Assembly: GCA_032717465.1 (NCBI GenBank)
Contig: CM064732.1
Location: forward strand, 21,895,812 to 21,959,811
Reading direction: 5' to 3'
From: Coenobita brevimanus
Taxonomy: Eukaryota; Arthropoda; Malacostraca; Decapoda; Coenobitidae
DNA: 64,000 bases
Shown one piece after another: positions 45,950-57,814 of this stretch (its first letter is position 1; each line of letters begins with the position of its first letter). A program made the position numbers and the translations under genes. The notes under the pieces were generated by a model. The model had not been told where the DNA came from. It ran no database searches and saw nothing but the letters and a program-made list of their open reading frames with translations.

Positions 45950-46537
45950 GGCAGTGAGGTCGTGTACTTCATCGGGTCGGATGGAAACAAAGCCTCCCTT
46001 CTTGCATACCATTGCATGATTTGCATCAAAGGCAGTGCCACAGGCACAGTGTTGAGGTAGGTTCTCTATTGGCCACCCATATCTCAAGGCTACGGCGCCA
46101 ATAAATTCTTGTTTGTTGAAGTGGAAGCCTTTTGCCTTGAGAGGCAGGGTTGTGAGCCAGTTCGATGCCCCAAATTCCTGTCCAGTTTCAACTCTTCTGC
46201 ACTGGTCTGGTGTTAGATGTTCGATTATGTGCTGCAGCTGGTCTTTTTGTCTTGCTTCATGCTCCTTGCTTGTCTGTGTCTTTATGTCTTTCTGCCTTTG
46301 GTGGTCGATTTCCCTAGTCTCAACCTGGGCGCAGATCTTCTGTGACAAGGATTCGGTAAGCCTGAGTGAATTTCTGCGTTCATAGCTTGCCACGGCTACT
46401 GGATTTATAATGTCAAGGCCTCCCATCCGGGGTGGTAGTGCTAGAAGGTCCCTCTCTTCTGGTGTGGGGATGTGGCCATTGGTTAGAGATGGGAGGAATG
46501 AATCCCTGATTGCATCCTCCAGTGGTTGTAGCAGCAA
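45950..46537 (-). pseudogene. Family X post-RT region with CCHC motif
   Basis: Minus strand: MLLQPLEDAIRDSFLPSLTN, RDLLALPPRMGGLDIINPVA, then QRQKDIKTQTSKEHEARQKD, then FGASNWLTTLPLKAKGFHFN, VALRYGWPIENLPQHCACGT and CGTAFDANHAMVCKKGGFVS. The C-x-C-x7-H-x3-C pattern resembles the CCHC motif placed between RT and the restriction-like endonuclease in R2/R4-type elements. The frame ends VHDLTAK where RTE-A copy 3 is inserted. The part upstream of 46537 is lost at the CTA array. Confidence 0.7.
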
Positions 46538-46556
46538 CTCGATGTCTGGTATGGTC

Positions 46557-46602
46557 CTACTACTACTACTACTACTACTACTCTACTACTACCACCACCA
46601 CT

Positions 46603-46639
<37 letters not shown>

Positions 46640-46690
46640 TAGTTGCTGCTGCTGCTGCTACTATTATTACTACTAAAAAAAAAAAAAAAA
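46557..46690. repeat. (CTA)n array and A-run
   Basis: CTA/CCA trinucleotides with CTG interruptions to about 46672, then a 16-nt A-run. It separates the 5' end of X copy A from the 3' end of X copy B. Confidence 0.9.
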
Positions 46691-48837
46691 ATAACCTACC
46701 CCCATTTGGGACTTAAACTGTGAAGATCAAAACCAACCTTCATGATACAGTTCACCATTTGGAGTTGTAATGTTAAGGCTAACGCTAAGCCTCATATTAC
46801 AATCCCTTGGTCCCAAGTACGCCAACGGCTGTGGTTACCAACCATCTACTACTTTCTGAGCCAGGTAGACGAAGTCGATGGTCATTATTTTTGTGCAAAA
46901 TGTATATGTGTGTGTTTGTCTGTGTCGAAAACTCAAATCTCAGAAAGTATTGATTTTAGAAGAAAAAATTATTAATAAAATTTGTTTAGAGTCACAGCTT
47001 GAGTCTGTATGTCACTCAACCAGCATTGGGAGTCATCCAGGTTGGATACATAATAGTCAAGTTTTCATCTAACAGTATTATTATAGTCTACCTGGCTCAA
47101 AGATGACGGGTAGTCTTGTATTACTTTATTTTTATTCATTAATACTACAGTGGTAATAAACACATTAATCTATTGGAGTCTCTGGTCTATGTGACTCTCG
47201 ACCACAATAGCTTCGTAATCCATACCCGCCAGAGAGACAGGCCTGAAAGCTGATGATCTTGTGCCCCTAAGGCATAGGGGCGCAGACCTCACGAGGAAGA
47301 ATGATAGTTGACATCTCATCCACAACATAACATAACTCTGAGGTTGACGCTTCTTCTCAGAAAGAACCTCTGCTAACCTCGAGTAGGATCTCACTGCCTC
47401 TTGACCCATCCCACCTGATGTGAACACATAGGGAGTGAATCAACCGTGGTCCACATGTTGGATCCTTTCTTGATAATTTCTGTTCTTATTCTTGTTCAAT
47501 TCTCTTTTGTGCAGCCTCGATGAGATACCGACGTAAAATAAAATATCCTAGTGTCGAAGAAAACCCTATGCCCACATGTCCAGAGACCTCGAGCACTGAC
47601 ATCCACTCTTGCATCATTTGATGTATTTGATGTTCTGTGGATGAAGCGCTCACCATCTAGAGGTAGCAGAGCTGGATCTGTGGTGACATCAATGGCATAA
47701 TTCCTGCAGCATTTTCGCAGAGAGGTCGCATACTTCATCATGTTGAATGCAAACAAAGCCCCCCCTCTCGCAAACCATTGCATGGTTTGAATAAAAGACA
47801 GTGTCATAGGCACAGTTTTGAGGTAGGTTCTCTAATGGACACCCGTATTTCAAGGCTTTGGCATCAATAATTTTTTTTTTGTTAAAGTAGAAGCCTTTTG
47901 CCTTGAGAGGCAGGGTTGTCGGCCAATTTGATGCTCCAACCTCCCATGCCATTTAGACTCTTCTGCACTGGTCTGCTGTAAGTTGTTCGGTTATGTGCGC
48001 AGGCCATTTTGACTTGCTTCTCGCTCTCTGCTTATCTGTTTTTATATCTTTCTGCCATTGTTGGTCGATTTCACTCGTCTCAACCTGGGCGCAGATCTTC
48101 TGTGACAGGCATTTGGTGAGCCTAAGTGAATTTTTATGTTCATAGCTTGCTACTGGATTTATAATGCCAAGGCCTCTCATCCTGGGTGGTAGTGCTGGGA
48201 GAACCCTCTCTTCAGATGTGGGGATGTCGCCAATGGTCCGTGATGGGAGGAATGATACCCCGATAGTATCCTCCAGTGGTTGTAGCAAGAACTCGATGTT
48301 GAGGATCGTTCACATCACAAAAGTCTATTTGTGCTTTACATCATACGTAAATGTGCTGTTTGCTGTTATTGCGTGGCTGGATAGTAAATGTATTTCTTCT
48401 ACCCATATCATCACGTTATCACTCACATATTGGCCTTTGAATTCCTTATTTCCAATCACGGCACCTAGATGCCTCTGACCTTCCTTAGTCACTATCACGT
48501 TTGTGTCTCTAAAGGTATCCTGTGCATCTTGATAGTAAGCTGGTTTCACGTCAAGATGGACTTACCTGCATTAGGGTAGTAGCCTATTTCAGGACCATGA
48601 GATGTTATAAGGCCCCACCATTTCCTCACATCCTCCACCTTGACAGCCCTGTGAGATCATCTTCATATGCTACTTGTTTTACATTGGTTGCCTTGTAGTT
48701 GATCTGTTGTTGCAGTACTCATAACCAGGGCGTCCATAGCCATGGCAACGGGGTCCCCTTGGGTTATTCCTTCTGTGGATTGGATTACACCGACATCATG
48801 AGCAGTTGTCTTACTCACAATGTAGTGGTCTGCTGAT
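46691..48837 (-). mobile_element. RT retroelement family X, copy B
   Basis: Minus strand pieces: 48837-48550 holds STEGITQGDPVAMAMDALVM and, in another frame, VAYEDDLTGLSR (palm motif; usually Y-A-D-D). 48549-48325 has AQDTFRDTNVIVTKEGQRHL and GAVIGNKEFKGQYVSDNVMI. 48288-47953 has RVLPALPPRMRGLGIINPVA. 47952-47689 has ASNWPTTLPLKAKGFYFN and CAYDTVFYSNHAMVC (first CCHC Cys pair altered). 47427-47170 has SGGMGQEAVRSYSRLAEVLS. It is heavily frameshifted. It extends further 5' than copy A and shows that the family has an RT. A MITE sits in its 3' UTR. Confidence 0.75.
46853..47102. mobile_element. ~250-bp MITE in X copy B 3' UTR
   Basis: Terminal inverted repeats CTTTCTGAGCCAGGTAGAC (left) and, read inward from the right, CTTTGAGCCAGGTAGAC. 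It is absent from the matching position of X copy A (about 42200). It is AT-rich and non-coding. No clean target duplication could be read because the target is CTA-like. Confidence 0.75.
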
Positions 48838-48894
48838 TCTACTACTACTACTACTGCTTTCTACTACTACTACTGTGTTCTACTACTACTACTG
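48838..48894. repeat. (CTA)n array
   Basis: CTA units with two GT-rich interruptions. It separates the truncated 5' end of X copy B from the 5' end of the 2A-bearing LINE. Confidence 0.9.
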
Positions 48895-48964
48895 GACCTG
48901 GAGCGGTGGCGTCTTCACCGTGGGTCTACCCCCCAGAGGCTGTTGAAGAGAAGAGGAGGACAGC

Positions 48965-50280
48965 ATGGGGGCCAAACCACCGCAAACCCCCCCGGCCCCT
49001 CACGAGGCTCGAGTACCTGGGAGTGGCTTCGGTCGCCCGGGCAAGTACCACATCTCCCAACACAACACACACAACAACACCGTTTTTTCTACACTGAGAA
49101 ATGACTCCCCGGCTGTCATTTCTCAACGACTTCTTCTAGCCGGGGACATTGAGAGCAATCCAGGACCCACCAAAAAATACATATGTCCAACATGCTCAAA
49201 ACCTATCACGTCGAGCCGACAGACAAAGGGTTCAGTTCAATGCAACTCCTGCAAGAACTGGACCCATTATACCTGCACAACACTTGCATCCAGGAAACAT
49301 TACACAAACACGTGGACCTGCTCCTTATGCTCCTTCCCCCCACCCATCAACCCCCCTTCCAATCCTACTCCTACTTCCTTCACACCTCCACACCCAAACC
49401 CACTGACCCTTCCCACACCATCCAGTCCCCCAACTCCTCCCATTCCAACCCATCCTAATCCACCTCAACCCTTACCTCCATCACAACCTCCTCCTACCCC
49501 TTCCCCTCCACCCACACCACCTCCCCCCCGTGCTGCAGCAGCCGACACACATCGCACACACAACATAAACATCCTTCATTTAAACATAGATGGCATAAAC
49601 ACCAAAATACATGAACTCACACAATTCATCAAACAACAGAACATACACACTGCCATCTTACAAGAAACAAAACTACACAGAGCACAGAAAACACCGACAT
49701 TTCATAACTTCATCACCATTCGACAAGACCGGGGGGACAGCGGTGGCGGTGGACTCATCACCCTGGTACACAAATCCATCTACTTTGCAGACACCAGTGC
49801 ACACACAAAGTCACTTCTCCCCCCACATGACACCACAACAGATATACAATCAATTAAAATACGCACTGGTAACAAATCACACATAACAATCGCTAACACA
49901 TACATTTCCCCCCCCAATCGTCCCCCACAGTACCACACAATTACTCTCCACAGATACACCACATCATTAACATACCCAACATCATCCTGGGTGGTGATTT
50001 CAGCGCCAAGTCGTCGGCCTGGCATGTCAACAACCCTGACACAGACAGAGGGCTGGTACTACAATCCCAGACAGATCATCCTATCATACTAAACAGTCTA
50101 GACCAACATACCCATATCCCACACCAAGCCCTCTTCCTCCCATCATCTCCGGACATCACCTTCTGCTCCCCAAACCTCGCTCCGACTACATCATGGAGAG
50201 TGGTCAAAACCCTAGGTTTAGATCACCTCCCAGTCATCATCACTACCAAAATCAATATCACCCCAGCTGGCCACAAACAC
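48965..50280 (+). pseudogene. 2A motif - PHD finger - AP endonuclease, frameshifted
   Basis: 375 residues are open to 50092. Residues 61-68 are DIESNPGP, a complete 2A-like ribosome-skipping motif preceded by QRLLLAG. Residues 74-122 form a PHD finger with Cys74, Cys77, Cys93, Cys96, His101, Cys104, Cys119 and Cys122. About 123-195 is proline-rich. The endonuclease starts NINILHLNIDGINTKIHEL and has ILQETKL with the catalytic Glu. Near 49935 the frame shifts; in another frame the domain continues IILGGDFSAKSSAWHVNN (GGDF block) and TLGLDHLPVIITTK (LDH where SDH is usual), ending P-A-G-H-K-H-Y at the RTE-C insertion. The start is the first Met of the frame, at 48965. Confidence 0.85.
49145..49168 (+). 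other. 2A-like ribosome-skipping motif
   Basis: GAC-ATT-GAG-AGC-AAT-CCA-GGA-CCC codes for DIESNPGP, an exact match to D-x-E-x-N-P-G-P. In known 2A peptides the bond between the last Gly and Pro is skipped during translation. Here it would release a ~67-residue leader from the PHD-endonuclease-RT protein. Activity is inferred from the motif only. Confidence 0.85.
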
Positions 50281-50282
50281 TA

Positions 50283-51615
50283 TCAATCAATCTATCTATA
50301 TACCTAGGCTGCTTCCCCCAAGGAAAGAGAGGTAGCCGAGACAGGACGACTCACTCTCCATTTACTCATCCATTCAAACACATTCATTCGCATCTTAGCC
50401 CCAAAGGGGAGAACGGACAGATCCTCACCGCACCACACCGCACAAGGGTCAACTGCACAATGCAATCAGTGACATCCGCAGCAGGGCCCGACAGCAGAAC
50501 TGGTTTACCCCTGCCACATCATAATAGACCCATCCCCTTACCCGCACCTGACCTGACTAGCTGATCAGACCAAATGCGGGAGAATATCCCCTCAGGGCTG
50601 CGTCATCACTTATTCATTCACAATTTCTCTCCATTTATTTCTGTCACTCACAGCCACTCTTCCTTGCTCAACAGACATCCCTCTCGCATCCAGCGCTCTC
50701 TTCACACTGTCCATCCATCCTATTCGTGGTCTTCCTCTCAGCCTTACACCTCTCACATCAGATCTAGTTATCTTTTTCACCAATCGCTCATTATCCATTC
50801 TCTCCATATGCCCAAACCATTGCAACACCCTCTGCTCAACTCTACCAGCCATCTCCCGAACAACTCCAGTTCTCCTTCGCACTTCATCATTTCGCACTCG
50901 ATCCATACGCGTCACTCCACACATACTCCTCAGACATCTCATCTCCATTACATTCAAACTTTTCCTCTCTGCTACACCCATATTCCATGTTTCAGCCCCA
51001 TATAATGTAGTCGGTACCAGAACACCCTCATACAGCCTTCTCTTTACATCCATTCTAAGCAAACGACATTTAAACACTTTTTTCATTCCTCCCAGCACCT
51101 TTCCTACTTCATTTATTCTAAACTTCATTTCTGCATCTATTCTTCCATCCACAGCAACATGTGACCCTAGATATTTAAAACAATCTACCTCCTCAAGCAA
51201 CTCACTATTCAAAACTATATTCATCCCCCTACCATCTATCAACCTCGTACACTTCATCACTTTACTCTTATTCTCATTTACATTCAATTTCCTCCTTTCA
51301 CATACCCTTCCAAACTCCTCTACCAACTGTCTCAGTCTCTCCTCTGAATCAGTCGCCAGTGCAGTATCATCTGCAAACAGCAGCTGCTTCAGATTCCACT
51401 CTCCTCCATCAACATTTACCAGACTCAGACCACCTAAAACTCTTGCATTCACCTCCCTTACAACACCATCCCTGTAAATATTAAACAACCAAGGCGACAT
51501 CACACATCCCTGTCGCAGCCCCACTCTCACGGGAAACCAATCACTTACAGCATTTCCCACTCTTACACACGCTCTACTATTTACATAAAACTTTTCACCC
51601 CTAAAAACTTTTCAC
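50283..51615 (-). mobile_element. RTE-like retrotransposon RTE-C, 5'-truncated, inside the 2A LINE
   Basis: Minus strand. RT C-terminal coding, a ~330-bp 3' UTR and a tail TATAGATAGATTGATTGATA at 50302-50283. It splits the 2A LINE between G-H-K-H-Y and T-N-Y-K-R-A-N-W. Short ACACTA repeats flank it (about 50276-50281 and 51643-51648), possibly a target duplication. Confidence 0.8.
50610..51590 (-). CDS. RTE-C reverse transcriptase, C-terminal two-thirds
   Basis: A 316-residue frame from Met at 51560, open further upstream to about 51590 (VNSRACVRVGNAVSDW). Motifs: RVGLRQGCVMSPWLFNIYRD, QLLFADDTALATDSEERL with the catalytic pair, FKYLGSHVAVDGRIDAEMKF, VPTTLYGAETWNMGVAERK, VLQWFGHMERMDNERLVKK and RGRPRIGWMDSVKRALDARG. 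No internal stop. The endonuclease and RT fingers are lost by 5' truncation, so no functional enzyme is expected. It is distinct in sequence from RTE-A and RTE-B but shares the same layout; the least mutated coding stretch of the three families relative to length. Confidence 0.8.
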   Translation of the reverse strand, partial: FYVNSRACVRVGNAVSDWFPVRVGLRQGCVMSPWLFNIYRDGVVREVNARVLGGLSLVNVDGGEWNLKQLLFADDTALATDSEERLRQLVEEFGRVCERRKLNVNENKSKVMKCTRLIDGRGMNIVLNSELLEEVDCFKYLGSHVAVDGRIDAEMKFRINEVGKVLGGMKKVFKCRLLRMDVKRRLYEGVLVPTTLYGAETWNMGVAERKSLNVMEMRCLRSMCGVTRMDRVRNDEVRRRTGVVREMAGRVEQRVLQWFGHMERMDNERLVKKITRSDVRGVRLRGRPRIGWMDSVKRALDARGMSVEQGRVAVSDRNKWREIVNE

Positions 51616-51639
51616 CCCACACACATGCACTAACACACA

Positions 51640-54054
51640 TACACTAATTATAAGAGAGCCAACTGGGAGGCCTTTGTAACTGAAACAGAACATTTCGAAA
51701 CACTAAACAGTACACCCATCACAAACATCAACACAGCTGTGCACACTTTCAATACAATCATACAAAACGCAGACAAAAGACACATCCCTAGAGGCAACAG
51801 AAAGAGACACAACCCCAACTTCACACCAGAAATTCATGGCCTCATCAGACAACGGGACACACTGCGACACTCCCCAACACCCCATACACAAGACACGATA
51901 CAACAAATACAAGAACTCAACACTCAAGTAAACAGTAAAATATCAGAACAGCAAACACTAAACTGGAAAAATTACCTCCAAACACTTGACCACAAAACAA
52001 ACACCAGCAAACTCTACAAAACACTAAACAGCATCACACTTTCCAACAGCAACACCACACAATAACACACTGCCATCACAACAACAGACACCATACCCTC
52101 AAACAAACAACAAGCAAACACTCTCATCAATCACTTTTCACAAGTCAGCCATCTAACCCCCCATCCGGAAGACCGACGTATCATCAGACGTAAGAGACAG
52201 TTCCCCACAGACCCAGACTACGCACCTTTCACTTACAACCAGACGAAGCACATCATTAACAACCTCAAGGACTCATCTGCCTGTGGACCAGACAACATAA
52301 GCAAACATTCACCTTAAACACCTAGGACCACAAGGCATACAAGCACTCACCAACATATCAAACTACAGCTACTCACACAACATAATACCCAACATCTGGA
52401 AGTATGGCAATATCATCAGTATCCCTAAACCCAACAAAGACCCCACGTTACCCTCCTCACATCGCCCCATCACATTCCTCTGCACCCCCTCTAAAGTCAC
52501 TGAATGACTGATACTACAACTAGTCACACCTCACATTCCCCTAGCCCAGTCACAACATGGCTTTAGGCCACTACACTCCACAAACACCCTTCTTACAGAC
52601 CTTACACAGAGAGTTTTCGATGGCGTGAATTCAGCTAGGCTACCACACAGAACACTCCTAGTCACACTAGACAGTAGCAAAGCTTTTGATGCCATCCCCC
52701 GCCACAACCTCACAAACAAAATACTCAACACAAACATGCACAATAACACAAAAAGATGGCTGGCAAACTACTTAGCAGGCAGATGTGCACATGTAACATT
52801 TGCCAGTCAGTCTTCTAACATCAGAAACTTCACAAACGGCGTCCCCCAAGGATCTGTTTTGTCCCCTACGCTCTTTAATCTATACATGCACGACGTACCC
52901 ACACCCCACACACCACAGATACACATAGCTTCCTATGCAGATGATATAACACTTACATGTATGCACCAAAATGCAAACACAGCTGCACACATCATTCAAC
53001 CTTACCTCAACACACTACACGAATGGTTCACCACAAACAGGCTCAAAATAGCCCCAGCCAAATCTACAGTGACTCTTCTCACAAACTGGACAGCAGAACA
53101 CAGTCACATCCCACACCACCATAAACAACACTCCCCTGCCACATACACCCCCCCCAAAAAAAATCCTTGGTGTAACATACAATACATCAGTGTCATTTAA
53201 ACAACACATCACAAACATTAAAAATAAAATAACACCAAGACTCAATGCTTTGAGGTCACTTGCCCATACAACATTCGGACACAACAAAGAAACCACCACC
53301 ACAGTATACAAACAATACATACGTTCAGTGATGAATTATACAAGCCCTGCCTGGGCTTCTAACCTCACCAAAACACACTACAACACTCTACACACCATAC
53401 AGAACAAGGGCCTAAAAATAATCACAGGCTGCACAGCTACTACACCCACAGACCACCTACATCAAGAGATCAAAGTCCTCAAAGTCAAGGATCACCTAGA
53501 CATGAGAGGCAAACAGTTTCTTGCTGCAGCCTCCACAACCCACAACATCCACTACAGTACATGGCAGCACATCCACCCACACCAAGGAACATCAGAACAA
53601 CACCCAGTACACGATACCATACACAATTACTATCATCTCTTCCCCCTCGCCCATCTCAGACCAGCTTCCAGAAGCATATCCAGACTCAGATCACTCGCCG
53701 CTCCATTCAGTCACTTAAAGACAACACACTGCTGCATGCACGGCCTCCTGACATCCACCCTTCTGAATCTTATCTTCCTCGTGAGGACAGGGTCCACCTG
53801 GCCAGGCTGAGATGTGGGCACCATCCAGCTCTCTTAAGCTACCAGAAGAGGCTGGATGACTCCGTCACTGATGCCTGTCCAGGATGCAACACAGCACCCC
53901 ATACTATTAAGCACATCATGGAAGACTGCATTGCACACAATCACCTACAGTACACCAGCAACACAACATACACGCTTTGAGAGCTCTGTGGGAACGCCCG
54001 GTCTCGGCCGTGGCCTTTCTAAGGGACTCGGGGCTGTTCGGCCAGACTGCCTAG
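51640..54054 (+). pseudogene. 2A LINE reverse transcriptase and C-terminal region
   Basis: It resumes after RTE-C with TNYKRANWEAFVTETEHFET and an open frame to 52065, then RT: DSSACGPDNISKH (about 52270), LVTLDSSKAFDAIPRHNL (52655 on), NGVPQGSVLSPTLFNLYMHD and ASYADDITLTCMHQNA (palm, about 52929). After a shift near 53160-53190: SFKQHITNIKNKITPRLNAL and SVMNYTSPAWASNLTKTHYN. After another near 53660-53700: REDRVHLARLRCGHHPALLS and CPGCNTAPHTIKHIMEDC, a C-x2-C-x7-H-x4-C knuckle. The end is ALWERPVSAVAFLRDSGLFG followed by TAG at 54052. At least four shifts or stops inactivate it. Confidence 0.8.
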
Positions 54055-54057
54055 GGC

Positions 54058-54087
54058 CAACTACTACTACAACTACTACTACTACTG

Positions 54088-54125
<38 letters not shown>

Positions 54126-54260
54126 GCTACTATTGCTACTACTACTACTACTACTCCGACGAGTACTACTACCACTACTACTATTACTACTACTACTACT
54201 ACTACTGCTGTTGTTGTTGCTGCTGCTCCTACTATTACCACCACTTCTACAACTAATACC
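54058..54260. repeat. (CTA)n array, LINE tail or target
   Basis: About 200 bp of CTA/CTG/CTC trinucleotides starting directly after the LINE's GGCCAA. Three-base steps give long poly-Thr and poly-Ser frames that are artefacts. Confidence 0.9.
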
Positions 54261-54264
54261 TTCT

Positions 54265-54295
<31 letters not shown>

Positions 54296-55490
54296 CCTGT
54301 TCCATCCCACTCTAATCCATATCTACGTCTCTCCCTCTAATCGTTTCTTTTACATTCCTCCTCTCCCGTATCTTCACTCCTACTTCCCTCCTTCCCTTTT
54401 CATTTCATTCTTCCGTTTTCCTTCCGTACATTTCTGTTCTTTCCTTCCTCCATCCTCCTTTCTCCTCATTTTGGTCCTCTTTTGTTTTTTTATCATTATT
54501 TCCCCCCTCCTTTCTTCTTTTCCTCCTGCTCTTTTCTTTTTGTATCCTCACAAGCTCTTTCTTGTTCTTATTTCTCTACTCTTTCTCTCACTTTTTTTCT
54601 TCTTCTCTCTCTTAAGTTTTTCTTCTTCCCCCGTCCATTCCATCCTCCTTTCTTGCCTTTCCTCTTTTTCTCCATCTCTAGCTTCTCCCCTCATTCTTCT
54701 TATCCTCCCTTTCTTTATCGTTCTTCCTTCTGTGTGGCGTCCCTTCATATTCCCCCCTTTTCGCCTTTTTTTCGTGTCTTCTTCTGGGTTCTCGTCTTCC
54801 TCTTCTATTTCCTCTTCTTTCCTTCTTCCATCTGTCTGCGTTTTCTCCTTTCTTCCATTCTTTTCAGTCTCTTCTTCTTTCGTCTTCAGTTCTGACCATC
54901 TTCCTATTTTCTATCATTCGCCTCTGTCTGTATTAATTTTCTTTTACTTTTCTCTTCCTCTCTTCTAATTTTCCTCCGTATTCCACCTCTCTTTCTTCCC
55001 CCTGTCTTCCCGCCTCTTCTCTTTCGTTTATCTTGATCCCTGCTATTTCCCTTCCCTCATTCGTCTCTATTACGCTTATTCCTTCTTTCTCTCCTGCTCC
55101 ACCTCTCTTTCCTCCATCTTCCTTTCTTTCGTCTCATGTTTTATCCCCCTTTACTCCTCCTTCTTCCCTTTCCTCCTCCTCCTTCTCCTTCTTCTTCTTC
55201 TTCCTACTCCTTCTTCTTCTTCTTCATTTTCTTCTTCTTCTTCTTTTTTTTCTTCTTCTTCTTCATTTTCTTCTTCTTCTTCTTTTTCTCATTCTTCTTC
55301 CATCCTTTTTTCCCTCGTGGTCCATTCTTCCTTTCCATTTCTGTCCCTTCATTACTTCCTTTTCCTCCCCATCTTTCTCTCCAGCCTTTTCTCTCTCCTT
55401 CTCCCTCTTTCTCTCTTTCTTCCGTCCTTCACTCATCCTTTCCGCACCCCTACCTGTTTCCCCTACTCCCCTCCTTGTATTCTAATTCAT
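54261..55490. repeat. Polypyrimidine tract with (TTC)n
   Basis: About 1.2 kb strongly C/T-biased on the plus strand, with (CT)n at 54266-54291 and (TTC)n at about 55185-55290. No gene; the long Ser/Phe/Leu frames reflect composition. Confidence 0.85.
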
Positions 55491-57620
<2,130 letters not shown>

Positions 57621-57770
57621 CACAGAAACAAGAGAGCATTCAGGATGGGAGGAGATCTGGAGACCTATACCCGTAACTACATTCCTAACGTTAGCCACTG
57701 ACTTGTAACTGGTGGAATGTAGTAATAGGTATAGGTTTTCAAATCTCCTCACATCCTGAATGTTCTCTTG

Positions 57771-57779
<9 letters not shown>
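57621..57779. repeat. Hairpin with ~65-bp arms
   Basis: The arm 57621-57685 (CACAGAAACAAGAGAGCATT...ACTACATTCC) pairs with 57715-57779 (GGAATGTAGT...TTGTTTCTGTG) at about 85-90 % by eye. The loop is about 29 nt and contains AACGTTAG. It abuts (TG)n at 57776-57812. It could be a small foldback element or an RNA hairpin; no target duplication is evident. Confidence 0.85.

Positions 57780-57812
<33 letters not shown>

Positions 57813-57814
<2 letters not shown>

Larger units (their letters stand above)
41990..46556 (-). mobile_element. RT retroelement family X, copy A (holds RTE-A copy 3)
   Basis: Minus strand, 5'-truncated at 46556 against a CTA array. Coding runs 46537-45950 and, after the RTE-A insertion, 42821-42275. 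The 3' UTR ends at about 42040 followed by (TAG)n on the minus strand (41990-42035). The same ~150-bp 3' UTR (TGGTTGGTAACCACAGCCGT core on the minus strand) is present in copy B at 46690-46852. Confidence 0.75.
48895..54057 (+). mobile_element. 2A-bearing LINE with PHD finger
   Basis: A 5.16-kb span including a 1.33-kb RTE-C insertion; its own length is about 3.8 kb. Order: short 5' leader, 2A-like motif, PHD finger, Pro-rich linker, AP endonuclease, RT, C-terminal CCHC-like region, stop at 54052-54054, then GGCCAA and (CTA)n. There is no poly(A). Architecture fits CR1/Ingi-like non-LTR elements; the clade is unresolved. A few frameshifts make the copy inactive. Confidence 0.85.

Noticed and set aside
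54051..55485. Long Thr-, Ser- and Phe-rich open frames
   Set aside because: They follow (CTA)n and pyrimidine tracts; low complexity without any fold or motif.
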